This document shows, piece after piece, positions 1-8,978 of a stretch of DNA of 30,366 nucleotides; positions within the stretch are counted from its first letter, which is position 1, and each line of letters opens with the position of its first letter. A model generated the notes under the pieces. That model ran no database searches, was not told where the DNA came from, and saw nothing but the letters and a program-made list of their open reading frames with translations. A program made the position numbers and the translations under genes. Location of the stretch: contig CAWZYQ010000034.1 in NCBI GenBank assembly GCA_963966275.1, positions 1 to 30,366 of the forward strand, read 5' to 3'. Origin of the DNA: UBA10427 sp003500135. GTDB taxonomy: Bacteria; Bacteroidota; Bacteroidia; Cytophagales; Cyclobacteriaceae.

Positions 1-417
1 GAACCTCTCTCGATTTGCTAATCTGTTGAATACGACTTTCTGAGGAAGCCCTAACTAAGCTCATAGGCGCTCCTTTTGAGGTAAAATCATCCTCCGTTAC
101 ACTTAATGTATTATTGGTATTGGCGCTTGAAATAAGTTGCGTCACCTTATCAGGACCTGATTTGGGAGCATAAACAATTTGACATTTATTGGCGTCGCTA
201 CTTGAGCCAATTTGGACCGCATTAACCCGAATTTTGCAATAGAAAATTTTCGGGTTTTAAACCAAATTTTCTATTGCAAAATGAAGAAAGCCGCCAATAT
301 AAGACGGTTTTGTCAGGGTTAATGCGGTACAAATTGGTGTCATTGGCATTGGCATAAAATGCAAATACCAATATCAGTACTGCTGTGGTCAAGACATTTT
401 TTACCCGTAGAAATCAT
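1..417 (-). pseudogene. small secreted protein, disrupted by a frameshift and a palindromic insertion; continues past the window edge
   Basis: Reading the minus strand from the ATG at 417, codons for MISTGK run into a six-A tract (plus-strand T's at about 397-402). Dropping one A there puts a good signal peptide in frame (VLTTAVLILVFAFYANAND). About 25 codons later the frame enters the palindromic element at 207-337 and stops inside it. Beyond the element an open frame resumes with SSSDANKCQIVYAPKSGP and runs off the window edge. The pattern 'C.IVY..KS', then 'L.VTE.DF..KGA', is loosely like the C-terminal half of YfiR/DUF4154 proteins. The N-terminal part of that domain is missing, so I do not assign the family. 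A homopolymer sequencing error could explain the frameshift but not the insertion. Confidence 0.5.
207..337. repeat. 131-bp nested palindrome (MITE- or REP-like element)
   Basis: The outer arms 207-228 and 316-337 are inverted repeats of 22 bp with one mismatch (ccaatttggaccgcattaac.. against its complement). Inside, 231-249 and 264-282 are a perfect 19-bp inverted repeat (attttgcaatagaaaattt) around a 14-nt loop. There is no ORF worth naming and no transposase. It lies between the signal peptide and the mature part of a secreted-protein gene. I see no clear direct target duplication: the flanking caatttg and caaattg are inverted, not direct. It could be a small non-autonomous mobile element or an intergenic-type palindrome that moved into the gene. 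Confidence 0.6.
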
Positions 418-593
418 TTCCTACAAGTTTTAAGTAAATCACAAAGTAAGGGCTTTAAATACTAATATTGGGCCGATTTCGATGAAGGGCCACTTTCAAT
501 GGGTAAATCCACTATGGGAGAAACTTAACACGAAATATGCGACATTTTGGCACAAAATGCATTTTTTATATAACCATGGTTAATTGCATTATT

Positions 594-2361
594 TCAATAT
601 TCAAGGGGTTTCACCCCGGTGAAATGCACATCTTCTATTTGTTCTGCATCACCTTTCCAATTCTCAAATTCCTGGGTTATAGCATTTTGGTGGACATCAA
701 ACTGCTTGTCCTGCAAGTTTTCGAACATCTCCTGCAATCCTGTTCTTTTTAACTTTTTTAGTCCACCAAACTGATCAATAAAACCATCAGTGCAGGGATA
801 GAGGATATCTCCTTTATTCCATGTTAAATTCAAACCACTTTTCAATTCATTTCTTACAATTTTTTCTATGCTTCCTTACTTCGCCAGAAATATAGGTATT
901 CCCGTAGAACAAGCTGATAAACTTCTGGATCCTAAATCAAAAATCCGGTTAAAAATTTTAATGTCGTTTTGAGATACTAATGATGATTCGGAGGCCCTCA
1001 ATTCACTGGCGATAGATGATTGAAGTAGATCAACTACTTTCTTTGGACATTCTGAATGATCCTCCCTGGCAATTTCTTCCAGGCTGTTGGGGGCCAAAAG
1101 TGTCATAAACACACCCGCTACCCCATGACCTGTATAATCGGCAACCGCGAGCCAGGTTTTACTTTTTGAGCGTGATCACCAAAAAAAGTCGCCACTTATC
1201 ACACTTTTGGGTATCTCAACCATGAAATTATCCGGAAAGCGCTCATTAAAGCACTGATGGTTCACTAATAAAGTATCCTGTTTTGGGCATAATATTTCGA
1301 AAGGTTGAGGTAGCAGACTTTTAGTAGTGGATTGGTATTCATATGTTGGGCAAGAGCAAGCGGCTTTTTCAGAAATGTCAATGCTTCTTCGTATTTCTGC
1401 TGATCAGTAAATAAAGCCCCATACTCGGCATACGAAGAAGCTTCCAGCTCTTCATCTACTACTTTGTTCAGTAATTGCATGCAGCTCTCGAAATTATATG
1501 CGCCCTGCCCAAAATTTTTATTTTCACAATAAGCGGTTGCCAGTTTGAAATAAGAATAACCCAGCGCCACACTATCGCCGGCTAAGCTGTCTGGCTCAAA
1601 AGCCTTTCTGTAATAGTAAATTGCTGAATCGTACTTCCCTGTATCGCTAAAGGCTTCACCCATATCGCTGTAACAAGTGGCAACTTCGTATTCAGAATCA
1701 TATGTTTTTGCGTAATCCAAAGCTTTCACAAAAAAGCGAATTGCCTCCTCTTTTTGCTTCAGTTCAAGGTGTATGTTGCCTATGGTATTATATAGCGCTG
1801 ATCTTGGTTCGTTAATATCAATTGTATCTTAAAGCTGTTCTGCCTTAAGCAATAATCGAATGCCACTTCATAAAAGCCGGTAAAATAATACAGGTCGCAA
1901 AGCAAAGATTGATTTTGCGAATTGATTTCATTGGATTACACGGGCTTCATGCTGTCGGTCCTGTGCGCATATTGTATTGACCTTTGATAATCGGCTTGAT
2001 TAAAGTAGGCCAGCCCTAAAGAATATAGCGTAAGAGCGTGACTGGAAGGTGCATTGAATCGTTCTTGTTTTTCCATTGCCGTTTCATATTCTAAAATGGC
2101 GGAACTCATATCATAGCGGACATAGTGGTCATTCCCCAAAATATCGTGCGCGTATGCCTGAAGTAAATTATTTTCTTCTGATTTGCTTCTTTTCAGTAGC
2201 GCCTTTCCAAAGAAAAGTGTTGAGTCATGATCCAGGCTATCAAACAATGCAGCCTTTTTATGCAATTCCTCAATTGACCATTTATCGTCGAATTGCACAG
2301 ATTTATCAAAAGAAAATAAGCCAATTGTAAAAAAAAGAATAACTAGTTTCACTGAATGCAT
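594..2361 (-). pseudogene. TPR-SpoIIE (PP2C-type) serine/threonine phosphatase, decayed
   Basis: The start at 2361 gives a signal-anchor-like N-terminus (MHSVKLVILFFTIGLFSF). Tetratricopeptide repeats follow (for example the segment around CYSDMGEAFSDTGKYDSAIY) and then a C-terminal SpoIIE phosphatase domain. That domain shows ISGDFFW, AVADYTGHGVAGVFM and GDILYPCTDGFIDQFGG, which include the metal-binding Asp/Gly motifs of the family. Damage: TAA at 1936-1938, TAA at 1829-1831, a one-base loss near 1860, TGA at 1176-1178 and TAA at 876-878. Near 1265 the TPR part runs straight into the phosphatase in another frame. Homologues normally have a membrane segment and coiled coil here, so an internal deletion is inferred. 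It follows sdaA by 38 nt. Intact relatives are signalling phosphatases of two-component-like pathways; this copy should be inactive. Confidence 0.85.
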
Positions 2362-2399
2362 AGGCAACGAATATATTCTTTTTTTCAGGAAAACAAAGA

Positions 2400-3827
2400 T
2401 CAGCACTCCACGATATTCACCGGAACATGGTTAGCCAAGCCACCTTCTGAAGTTTCTTTGTATTTGGCATTCATATCCTGAGCGGTATCCCACATGGCCT
2501 TGATCACCCCATCAAGAGAAACCTTTGCAAATGAAGGATCGCTGGCCAATGCTATTTGACTGGCCGTGATGGCTTTCATGGCTCCCATCGCATTTCTTTC
2601 AATGCAAGGCACCTGTACCAATCCACCTATTGGGTCACAGGTGAGGCCTAAATGGTGCTCCATGGCAATTTCGGCCGCCATTAATACTCTTTTCGGGCTT
2701 CCACCCAGTCTTTCGGTCAATGCTGCGGCTGCCATTGCCGATGAAACGCCTATTTCCGCCTGGCAACCCCCCATGGCAGCAGATATTGTTGAACCTTTTT
2801 TGAAGATGCTTCCGATTTCACCGGCAGTTAACAAAAACCTGATCACGTCGTCTTCGGTAGGGTTGTCGCAAAAACACACATAATACAACAATACCGCCGG
2901 GATGACACCCGCAGCGCCGTTGGTAGGGGCTGTTACCACTCTTCCGAATGAAGCATTTTCTTCATTTACCCCAAGTGCAAAGCAACTCACCCAATTCAGC
3001 GTTTCTTTAAATGAATGATCAGATTTCTGAATGCACGTCAGCCATTCCTCAACACCATCATAACGGTTGGTTTCAATTAATTTCTGATTCTGAAAAGAAG
3101 CTCTTCTCTTGACTTTGAGCCCGCCTGGTAAGGTGCCGTCTGTATGGCATCCCCGATATGTACAGCATTTCATTTCATTCCAGATTTCAAGCACACCTTT
3201 ATCAATCTCTTCATCAGTGCGCCAACATAACTCATTTTTTTTGACCACATCGCTAACCGGAAGCCCGGTCTCTTCACACCATTTTAACAAATCATCAGCA
3301 GAATCTATGGGATAAGTTAGTTTCCTGTTATGCTGTTCTGCATCTTCACCTTCTTTTATGATAAACCCCCCTCCTACAGAATAATATGTGGCTTCCACCT
3401 CCTCATTGTTGTCAAAATATGCGACAAGGGTAAGTGCATTGGCATGAAAATCAAGCTGTTTGTTAAAGTGGAATATTATATCTTCATCAGGATCAAAAGA
3501 CATTTTATGCTTGCCGGCAACCAAAAGGGAATTGGTATCTGAAATACTATGCAAATACTCATTTATACGTCCGGTATCAACTGTTTTAGGATCATGACCG
3601 AGCAGGCCCATTTGTACGGCAAGATCGGTGCCGTGTCCCCGGCCGGTTTTGGCCAAACTGCCAAATAGATGCACTTTGATTGATTTAAGATCAGTCAGCC
3701 GGCACTCTTTTCCGATGAAAGTTATAAATTGAGCCGCTGCTTTCCAGGGGCCCATAGTATGGCTGCTTGAGGGGCCCACGCCTATTTTGAATATGTCAAA
3801 GACACTTATGCTTTCCACTTTTTCCAT
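2400..3827 (-). CDS. sdaA: L-serine dehydratase, iron-sulfur dependent, single-chain
   Basis: Deaminates L-serine to pyruvate and ammonia in the cytoplasm with a [4Fe-4S] cluster in place of PLP. At 475 aa it is the fused alpha-beta form. The N-terminal beta domain begins with SVFDIFKIGVGPSSSHTMGP (residues 8-27). The alpha domain carries the three expected cluster cysteines: C355 in GGCQAEIG, C397 in LTCDPIGG and C408 in VQVPCIERNA. The segment APTNGAAGVIPAVL (300-313) is also typical. It is intact although the genes on both sides are broken. A -7 promoter element lies 13 nt before the ATG. The decayed TPR-phosphatase gene begins 38 nt downstream. Confidence 0.97.
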   Translation of the reverse strand: MEKVESISVFDIFKIGVGPSSSHTMGPWKAAAQFITFIGKECRLTDLKSIKVHLFGSLAKTGRGHGTDLAVQMGLLGHDPKTVDTGRINEYLHSISDTNSLLVAGKHKMSFDPDEDIIFHFNKQLDFHANALTLVAYFDNNEEVEATYYSVGGGFIIKEGEDAEQHNRKLTYPIDSADDLLKWCEETGLPVSDVVKKNELCWRTDEEIDKGVLEIWNEMKCCTYRGCHTDGTLPGGLKVKRRASFQNQKLIETNRYDGVEEWLTCIQKSDHSFKETLNWVSCFALGVNEENASFGRVVTAPTNGAAGVIPAVLLYYVCFCDNPTEDDVIRFLLTAGEIGSIFKKGSTISAAMGGCQAEIGVSSAMAAAALTERLGGSPKRVLMAAEIAMEHHLGLTCDPIGGLVQVPCIERNAMGAMKAITASQIALASDPSFAKVSLDGVIKAMWDTAQDMNAKYKETSEGGLANHVPVNIVEC

Positions 3828-3840
3828 ATTTGGGTAGGTA

Positions 3841-3848
3841 CAAAATTA
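3841..3848 (-). promoter_or_regulatory. Bacteroidota -7 promoter element for sdaA (TAATTTTG)
   Basis: The minus strand reads TAATTTTG, a full match to the TAnnTTTG consensus, ending 13 nt before the sdaA ATG. A T-rich stretch lies about 18 nt upstream, but no clear -33 TTTG is seen. Confidence 0.55.
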
Positions 3849-3888
3849 TGGATTAATATCTAGCTGAAAAAAGCGGTATTGAGATTTT

Positions 3889-5160
3889 TTATTTAATCCA
3901 ACACATCTTCAATCTCGCTGTATCAGAATTGTTTTCCAGGGAGGCCTCTTTTTCAAGGTCCGCTTTGATCAGGCGAAAAAGTTCTATTTCAAACGGTTTA
4001 TTGTAGCGCTTCCAAAACCTTTTGTTGTAGCCATCAACCTTTTTGTAAATGTCACCCATATCGTTGATTTTTTCATCGGGCTGACGTCGATAGTTCCTTC
4101 GCACCTTATGCACCAGCAGTTCATCGTGAATTTGCATGTAACATGTATACCGCTTATCTACTGGTAAATTGTAATCATAAAATACCGAGTGCGCTTCCCT
4201 GCTTTGGTAACTTAAGTAAAATCTGCTTCTAAAGGGCCGGTATTGTGTCTTTATCACTACCTTATTGCGCCTGAACTCTATTGAATCGGATTTTATTCCC
4301 GGAAAATGCTTGCTGTCCCATCAAAAATCATAGTCCAGTTGAATAAAGGCATAATCCTTAATTCGCACATAAAATAGGGCTTTATATTGCTCATGGTTAT
4401 TATCTAAAGGTAAACTTGCGCTCACCCGAAAGACTTCGTCACCATTATAATGGCTCACACCTTCCACTTCGTAATTCCACCGGTTGAAAAGGCGCCTAAT
4501 ATGTCCATCTTTGTTGCGCACAAAGTCTCCATACAGAAAACTTGCCAGATATTTGGCGCCTTCGTTCCAGTGATAGGTTCGGTAGCCATTACTTTTTCGC
4601 ATTTGGATATGCTCTACCGAAAAGGTGTTTTCAGTAAGAAAACCCTCATCGTATATCTTTAAGGCCTATTCGAGAAGCCTTACATATTTGCCGTTTTCGT
4701 TGAATGGGGTACGACAAAACCCTTGTAGCATATAAGGCTTAATTGAATAATTTTTGTTGATATTTCTAATGGCCATGCTTATGATCTCCTTTGCAGGTAT
4801 TGAGGTAATGAAAACATCAACCAAATGATAAACAGTATCATTGAGAAAAACGGTTTTCCCGTTTTTTCTTAAATATTCATCTACTGAAAATGTACCCTCA
4901 CGATAACCAATAGCCGATAGGACGAGGGTGTCCTGGGCATAGTGGCCTTCAATGGTCAATGACCACTTGCCTTCAGTATTCGAAGTAGTTCCCAGTGGCT
5001 GTCCTTTTATGTAAATGTTGGCATATGAAATAGTTGATTTATCTTTCTCAGCCTTCAATGTCCCTTGCAAATAGAGAAAGTTTTGTTCATCTGTTTCCTG
5101 TGCCTGGCTGAAACAAGGAATAAGTAACAACAAAAAAAGGAATGAAGCCGTTGATTTCAT
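3889..5160 (-). pseudogene. carboxypeptidase-regulatory-like-domain secreted protein with two in-frame stops
   Basis: A single frame runs from the ATG at 5160 to the stop at 3889-3891 (424 codons), interrupted only by TAG at 4666-4668 and TGA at 4321-4323. It starts with a signal peptide (MKSTASFLFLLLLIPCFSQA). A CarboxypepD_reg-like beta domain follows, with the typical series SYANIYIKGQPLGTTSNTEG and LVLSAIGY. The middle has the pattern EIISMAIRNINKNY.IKPYMLQGFCR and then, across the TAG, LLE(stop)ALKIYDEG, as in Bacteroidota proteins of this class. The C-terminus is conserved-looking but of unknown function. No frameshift was found, so the loss is either recent or a sequencing or read-through case. 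Intact relatives sit in or face the outer membrane. Confidence 0.75.
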
Positions 5161-5250
5161 GAGATTGTTAGCGCTAGCAGATTACTTGTAAATTTATAAA
5201 TTATCCTGAAAAATGAAAATCTGAAAGCGCTGAATGAAACTCTTTTTTCT

Positions 5251-5928
5251 TTATCGCCAATACTTTCTGTAATATTCCAGGCGGTCAAATGCGTCAATTG
5301 CAATAACTTCAACCATTTCATAAAGCGCGCAGTCCCAGCTACCCTTTTCACAATCGGTAGTTGACTTTACCTGCTCAGTACCTACCTCATAACTCTGGTC
5401 TTTCACCAGCCTTTTAGCCAATACGCTGTAAATTTCAACCTTAGCTTTCAAACGGCGTTCCCCCCCTTCATTTTTGGCTTCTATTTTTGAAATATTTACA
5501 AGCCAGTCAACATCATGTTTTTGCGTCAGGGTTTTAAAACAATTCAGGTTATACGCACATTTGTCCATCACAGGAAAGATGAGGGGTGCATCGGTATAAT
5601 CGTTTTCCTTGTAGGTGATTTGTCTGGCAATTAAAAGGGAAAGAGGCGCTGCAAAATCTCAATTGGCTATAAAACCAATCTCTTTCTCACGTACCCCCTT
5701 CCAGTTTTCTGGTAAGGACCCAGGAATAAATTGTTGCCTGAAGGTATCAGTGATCGCTACCTGTTGATGGTATGGCTCCCATTCGGCGGATACGGCATCA
5801 TCTATTATCACCTCATTGGGATATGAAACCGCTACTCTGGGGTTAAAATCATGCTGGGCCATTGCAGGGGACATGGCAAAAAACAGCAGAACAAAAAACA
5901 AATGGATGTACATAATAAAAAATTTCAC
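5251..5928 (-). pseudogene. secreted protein of unknown function with one in-frame TGA
   Basis: One frame of 226 codons is broken only by TGA at 5659-5661. The GTG at 5928 gives a good signal peptide (MKFFIMYIHLFFVLLFFA, cleavage likely after AMA); an ATG at 5913 is the alternative. After the stop the frame continues with DFAAPLSLLIARQITYKEN and ends with the conserved-looking MVEVIAIDAFDRLEYYRKYW. The mature part has four cysteines (at CAYNLNC, DCEKGSWDC). I do not recognise the family. The gene lies between the broken carboxypeptidase-domain gene and mdh, all on the minus strand, and may have formed a unit with the former. Confidence 0.6.
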
Positions 5929-5994
5929 AAATATGGCTTATCTGGCACAATTGATGCCAGTTTGGTTAACTGTGTAAATTTAATTGTATAGAAG

Positions 5995-6021
5995 CAAAAA
6001 AGCGGCCTGTACAAGCCGCTT
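5995..6021 (-). terminator. rho-independent terminator after mdh
   Basis: The arms aagcggc (6000-6006) and gccgctt (6015-6021) form a 7-bp stem with an 8-nt loop. On the minus strand it is followed by TTTTTT. It lies 24 nt past the mdh stop. The plus side also has a short T run, so it may work both ways. Confidence 0.8.
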
Positions 6022-6044
6022 TTTGTTGATTCTGTTTTTTATTG

Positions 6045-6977
6045 TTAACCGTTAAGCCTGTCCAGTACACTCATAACTTCTTTTACATGTCCTTCGGAAG
6101 TTTTGAGAAGTGCTTTTTCATCATCATTTAGATCGAGCTCAATAATTTTTTCGATACCATTTTTACCCAAAATTACCGGAACACCGAGATAACAATTATC
6201 GACACCATATTCCCCCGTCAGTTGCACACATACCGGGAATACCCTTCGCTGATCTTTAACAATAGCTTCTGCCATCTGGGCCGCAGCTGAACCGGGTGCG
6301 TACCATGCCGATGTACCCATAAGTTTAACTAACTCACCTCCACCTTTTTTAGTGCGCTCTACAATGGCATCCAATTTACCTTCTGGGATCATTTCAGTTA
6401 CCGGAATACCTCCTACAGTGGTATATCTCGGCAGGGGCACCATAGTATCGCCATGACCACCCATTAAAACTGCCTGAATATCTTTTGGGGAAACGTTTAA
6501 TTCTTCTGCCAAAAATGCCCTGTACCTTGCGGTGTCCAAAATACCGGCCATACCCATTACTTTTGTTTTCGGCATATTCGATACCAGGTGCGCCTGATAG
6601 GTCATTACATCCAATGGATTGGATACAATAATAATAATTGCCTCAGGTGAATGCTTAATGACATTTTCAGTTACCGTTTTTACAATTCCCGCGTTGGTTT
6701 CGATCAGGTCATCACGGCTCATGCCAGGTTTTCTTGGTAAACCGGAGGTGATTATGACGACATCTGATCCTGCGGTTCTGGCATAATCGTTAGTTACACC
6801 AATAGTTTTGGAATCATATACATTGATCGGCGCTTTTTGCCAAATATCCAACGCTTTACCTTCAGCAAGCCCTTCTTTAATGTCGGCAATAATGATTTCG
6901 TTCGCAATTTCTCTGTAAGCCAACACATCAGCGCATGTTGCTCCTACGTTGCCAGCTCCAACTACTGTGATTTTCAT
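6045..6977 (-). CDS. mdh: malate dehydrogenase (LDH-like type)
   Basis: Interconverts malate and oxaloacetate with NAD in the TCA cycle. At 310 aa it has the usual length of the LDH-like bacterial enzyme. The Rossmann motif GAGNVGA is at residues 7-13. Asp32 (IIIADIKEG) indicates NAD rather than NADP. The substrate loop SGLPRKPGMSRDDL holds R82 and R88. VSNPLDVMT is at 118-126, the catalytic Asp/Arg pair at D148/R151, and the catalytic His at H175 in GGHGDTMVP. It is a single gene with its own terminator; no clear TAnnTTTG box was seen upstream. Confidence 0.98.
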   Translation of the reverse strand: MKITVVGAGNVGATCADVLAYREIANEIIIADIKEGLAEGKALDIWQKAPINVYDSKTIGVTNDYARTAGSDVVIITSGLPRKPGMSRDDLIETNAGIVKTVTENVIKHSPEAIIIIVSNPLDVMTYQAHLVSNMPKTKVMGMAGILDTARYRAFLAEELNVSPKDIQAVLMGGHGDTMVPLPRYTTVGGIPVTEMIPEGKLDAIVERTKKGGGELVKLMGTSAWYAPGSAAAQMAEAIVKDQRRVFPVCVQLTGEYGVDNCYLGVPVILGKNGIEKIIELDLNDDEKALLKTSEGHVKEVMSVLDRLNG

Positions 6978-7094
6978 GTTATTTGATTTATTTTCTGTGA
7001 TACAAGAAACTTAATTTAGGGAGCGCTAATTTAGGTAGAACGCTTGATTAATGAAACTAGAAAAGCTGGATTGTGGCTAAAAAAATGATCAAGA

Positions 7095-7613
7095 TCATGA
7101 TTTAAATGCCTGATTGAGTTCAAAAAATCCGAAGGAGGTTTTGTAACTCTTAAAAAGCCGGCTATTGAAATCATTGTACATTTCGGAAAGTGATTCCATC
7201 ATTTTAGCTTTTATTTTGGGGTGAGTGCTGAAGATATCTTCGATATTTACTTTTGGCAGCACATAAATGTCGGAGCTTTCAGACACTACCAAGGCACTGT
7301 AAAGCCTATGTGATTGTTTAAGCAGGCAGTTTTCTCCAAATTCATCTCCTGAACGAATGACCATGAGCGTTTCAAAGTTGTCTTTTATATCAATACTCAA
7401 CGCCACTTTTCCACTTTTTACGAGGTATAAAGCATTGGAAGGATCGTTTCTGAAGAAAACAGCTTCATCAGCTTTATAGGTGCGCAAATAAAAATAAGGC
7501 CTGAAAAGCGCCATTTCGTCGTAATTGAGCTTTTCGAAAAGCTGCACCCGGGATAAGTACCTGAAAAAGTTGAGTTCCTTTAAAGAGTATTCCTTTTTAA
7601 AAAATCTTCTCAT
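7095..7613 (-). CDS. cyclic nucleotide-binding domain protein without DNA-binding domain
   Basis: A 172-aa protein with a Crp-type cyclic-nucleotide-binding fold over about residues 25-135. FRNDPSNALYLVKSGKVALS is the beta-roll turn, and GDEFGENCLLKQSHRLYSAL (89-108) is the phosphate-binding cassette, with R103 as the likely phosphate ligand. After this there is only a helix (KAKMMESLSEMYNDFNSRLF) and a short tail. There is no Crp winged helix, so it is not a classical transcription factor. It starts inside the last codons of tilS (ATGA overlap at 7610-7613), so the two are translationally coupled. The ligand is unknown. Confidence 0.85.
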   Translation of the reverse strand: MRRFFKKEYSLKELNFFRYLSRVQLFEKLNYDEMALFRPYFYLRTYKADEAVFFRNDPSNALYLVKSGKVALSIDIKDNFETLMVIRSGDEFGENCLLKQSHRLYSALVVSESSDIYVLPKVNIEDIFSTHPKIKAKMMESLSEMYNDFNSRLFKSYKTSFGFFELNQAFKS

Positions 7614-8938
7614 GGTTTGGCTGTGTATTCTATTACCAAAACCTGTTTGGTTTCGTTCGTTATTTTATATCGGTCATCGATGCGATAACCTACTACCCAT
7701 ACTATATCTGACCCGTTTTGTACCACTAATATACGTCCTTTTGCTACCAATGGAATTTTTTGATCAATAAAAAAGTCGCTCAGCTTTTTTTGCCCCTTCA
7801 TACCAAGGGGCTGAAAGCGGTCACCTTCCTTCCAGTTCCTTACTGATAAAGGAAAGGATATTTTTTCATGATCGAGTAGCGCAATATTTTCATTTCCAGA
7901 GATTTTAACCTCATCAGCAGTTTTATTACTGAACTTCATAGTACCACCGGGAACATGGACCATGCCATTTTGATCGATGAATTTTTCAAAAGCAACCTGA
8001 TCTTTGACAGGCCTTACCATTAATACTTCCCGATCGACAAACAAGGTATGTGTAGCGCTTTGCAGGAACTTTCCGGGTTGCTGCAATGTTTCATCATCCA
8101 GTTCCTGAATTTGCGAATAGTTAAATCCAACCGGCTTTAAAAGCATATGCAGCAGTGTATTCCTATACCTATTGTTCGCAAGTCCTTCTTTTTGTATTGT
8201 CCAATTCTCATTGTCCTTTTTAACATTATCATACTGCCATTGATCAAAATAGGCGTTCACAATTTCGAGGGCCTCATCTAACCGCTGATGGGTATTGAAA
8301 AAAGTTTTTTCGATATTGGGGTTAACCTCTTTAAGCCGGGGTACTACCTCATGCCTGATGAAGTTTCTGGAATACTTAATGGATTCATTGGAAGCATCAT
8401 CGCGCCAGGCAACATGATTTTCTTTGGCATATTTTAATATTTCATCTTTTTCGGCAAAAAGCACAGGTCTTACGATTTTACTTTCCCGGGCCCTTATCCC
8501 TAAAACACCTCTTAACCCTCCGCCTTTTGTTAAGTAAAACAATGATGTTTCAAGGGCATCATTGGCGTGATGTGCCGTGGCTATCTTGGTACACTTTGTC
8601 TCTTCACTCAGCCCATCAAACCAATTGTAGCGCAGTTCCCTGGCCGCCATTTGGGTAGACAAATGATTGGATTTGGCATATGCCACCGTTTCGAAACTTT
8701 TCACATGGCATACAATTTGATGTTTTTTAGCAAATGAACGCACCAGCTCTTCGTCGGCATCCGAGTTTTTGCCACGTAGGTTGAAATTGCAATGCGCAAT
8801 ATCGATTTGATAGCTGGCACGTATTAATAAATGTGCTAAAACCATTGAGTCAACGCCACCACTAACGGCAACCAAAATTTTATCCTGTTCGTCTAACAGC
8901 TGGTGGTGTTCTATATATTTTCGAAGTCGTGACAACAT
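7610..8938 (-). CDS. tilS: tRNA(Ile)-lysidine synthase
   Basis: Uses ATP to attach lysine to C34 of the CAU-anticodon tRNA-Ile so that it reads AUA. The PP-loop motif SGGVDS is at residues 26-31. CNFNLRGKNSDADEE, ATAHHANDALET and the TilS central region follow. The C-terminal TilS_C domain is seen in WKEGDRFQPLGMKGQKKLSD and the closing VVGYRIDDRYKIT. At 442 aa it has normal length. It is divergent from the OstA-like gene with 40 nt between the starts, and its stop overlaps the start of the cyclic-nucleotide-binding protein. Confidence 0.96.
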   Translation of the reverse strand: MLSRLRKYIEHHQLLDEQDKILVAVSGGVDSMVLAHLLIRASYQIDIAHCNFNLRGKNSDADEELVRSFAKKHQIVCHVKSFETVAYAKSNHLSTQMAARELRYNWFDGLSEETKCTKIATAHHANDALETSLFYLTKGGGLRGVLGIRARESKIVRPVLFAEKDEILKYAKENHVAWRDDASNESIKYSRNFIRHEVVPRLKEVNPNIEKTFFNTHQRLDEALEIVNAYFDQWQYDNVKKDNENWTIQKEGLANNRYRNTLLHMLLKPVGFNYSQIQELDDETLQQPGKFLQSATHTLFVDREVLMVRPVKDQVAFEKFIDQNGMVHVPGGTMKFSNKTADEVKISGNENIALLDHEKISFPLSVRNWKEGDRFQPLGMKGQKKLSDFFIDQKIPLVAKGRILVVQNGSDIVWVVGYRIDDRYKITNETKQVLVIEYTAKP

Positions 8939-8953
8939 AGAATTAGTATTTCG

Positions 8954-8961
8954 TACCTTTG
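8954..8961 (+). promoter_or_regulatory. -7 promoter element (TACCTTTG) for the OstA-like gene
   Basis: A full match to TAnnTTTG in the 40-nt divergent spacer, 17 nt before the ATG at 8979. No clear -33 TTTG was seen. Confidence 0.55.
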
Positions 8962-8978
8962 CGGCGCTAAAAACAAAT

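Noticed and set aside
341..355. Tandem cattgg repeats
   Set aside because: Only two and a half copies encoding Ala-Asn in a signal peptide end; ordinary.
5157..5351. A 64-codon minus-strand frame overlapping the secreted-protein pseudogene
   Set aside because: Out of frame with the protein-like sequence, which continues in the other frame; reads as a shadow.
594..5928. A changed genetic code (TGA as Trp) to explain the in-frame stops
   Set aside because: TAA and TAG are also internal stops, frameshifts occur too, and the intact genes from mdh onward have no internal TGA.
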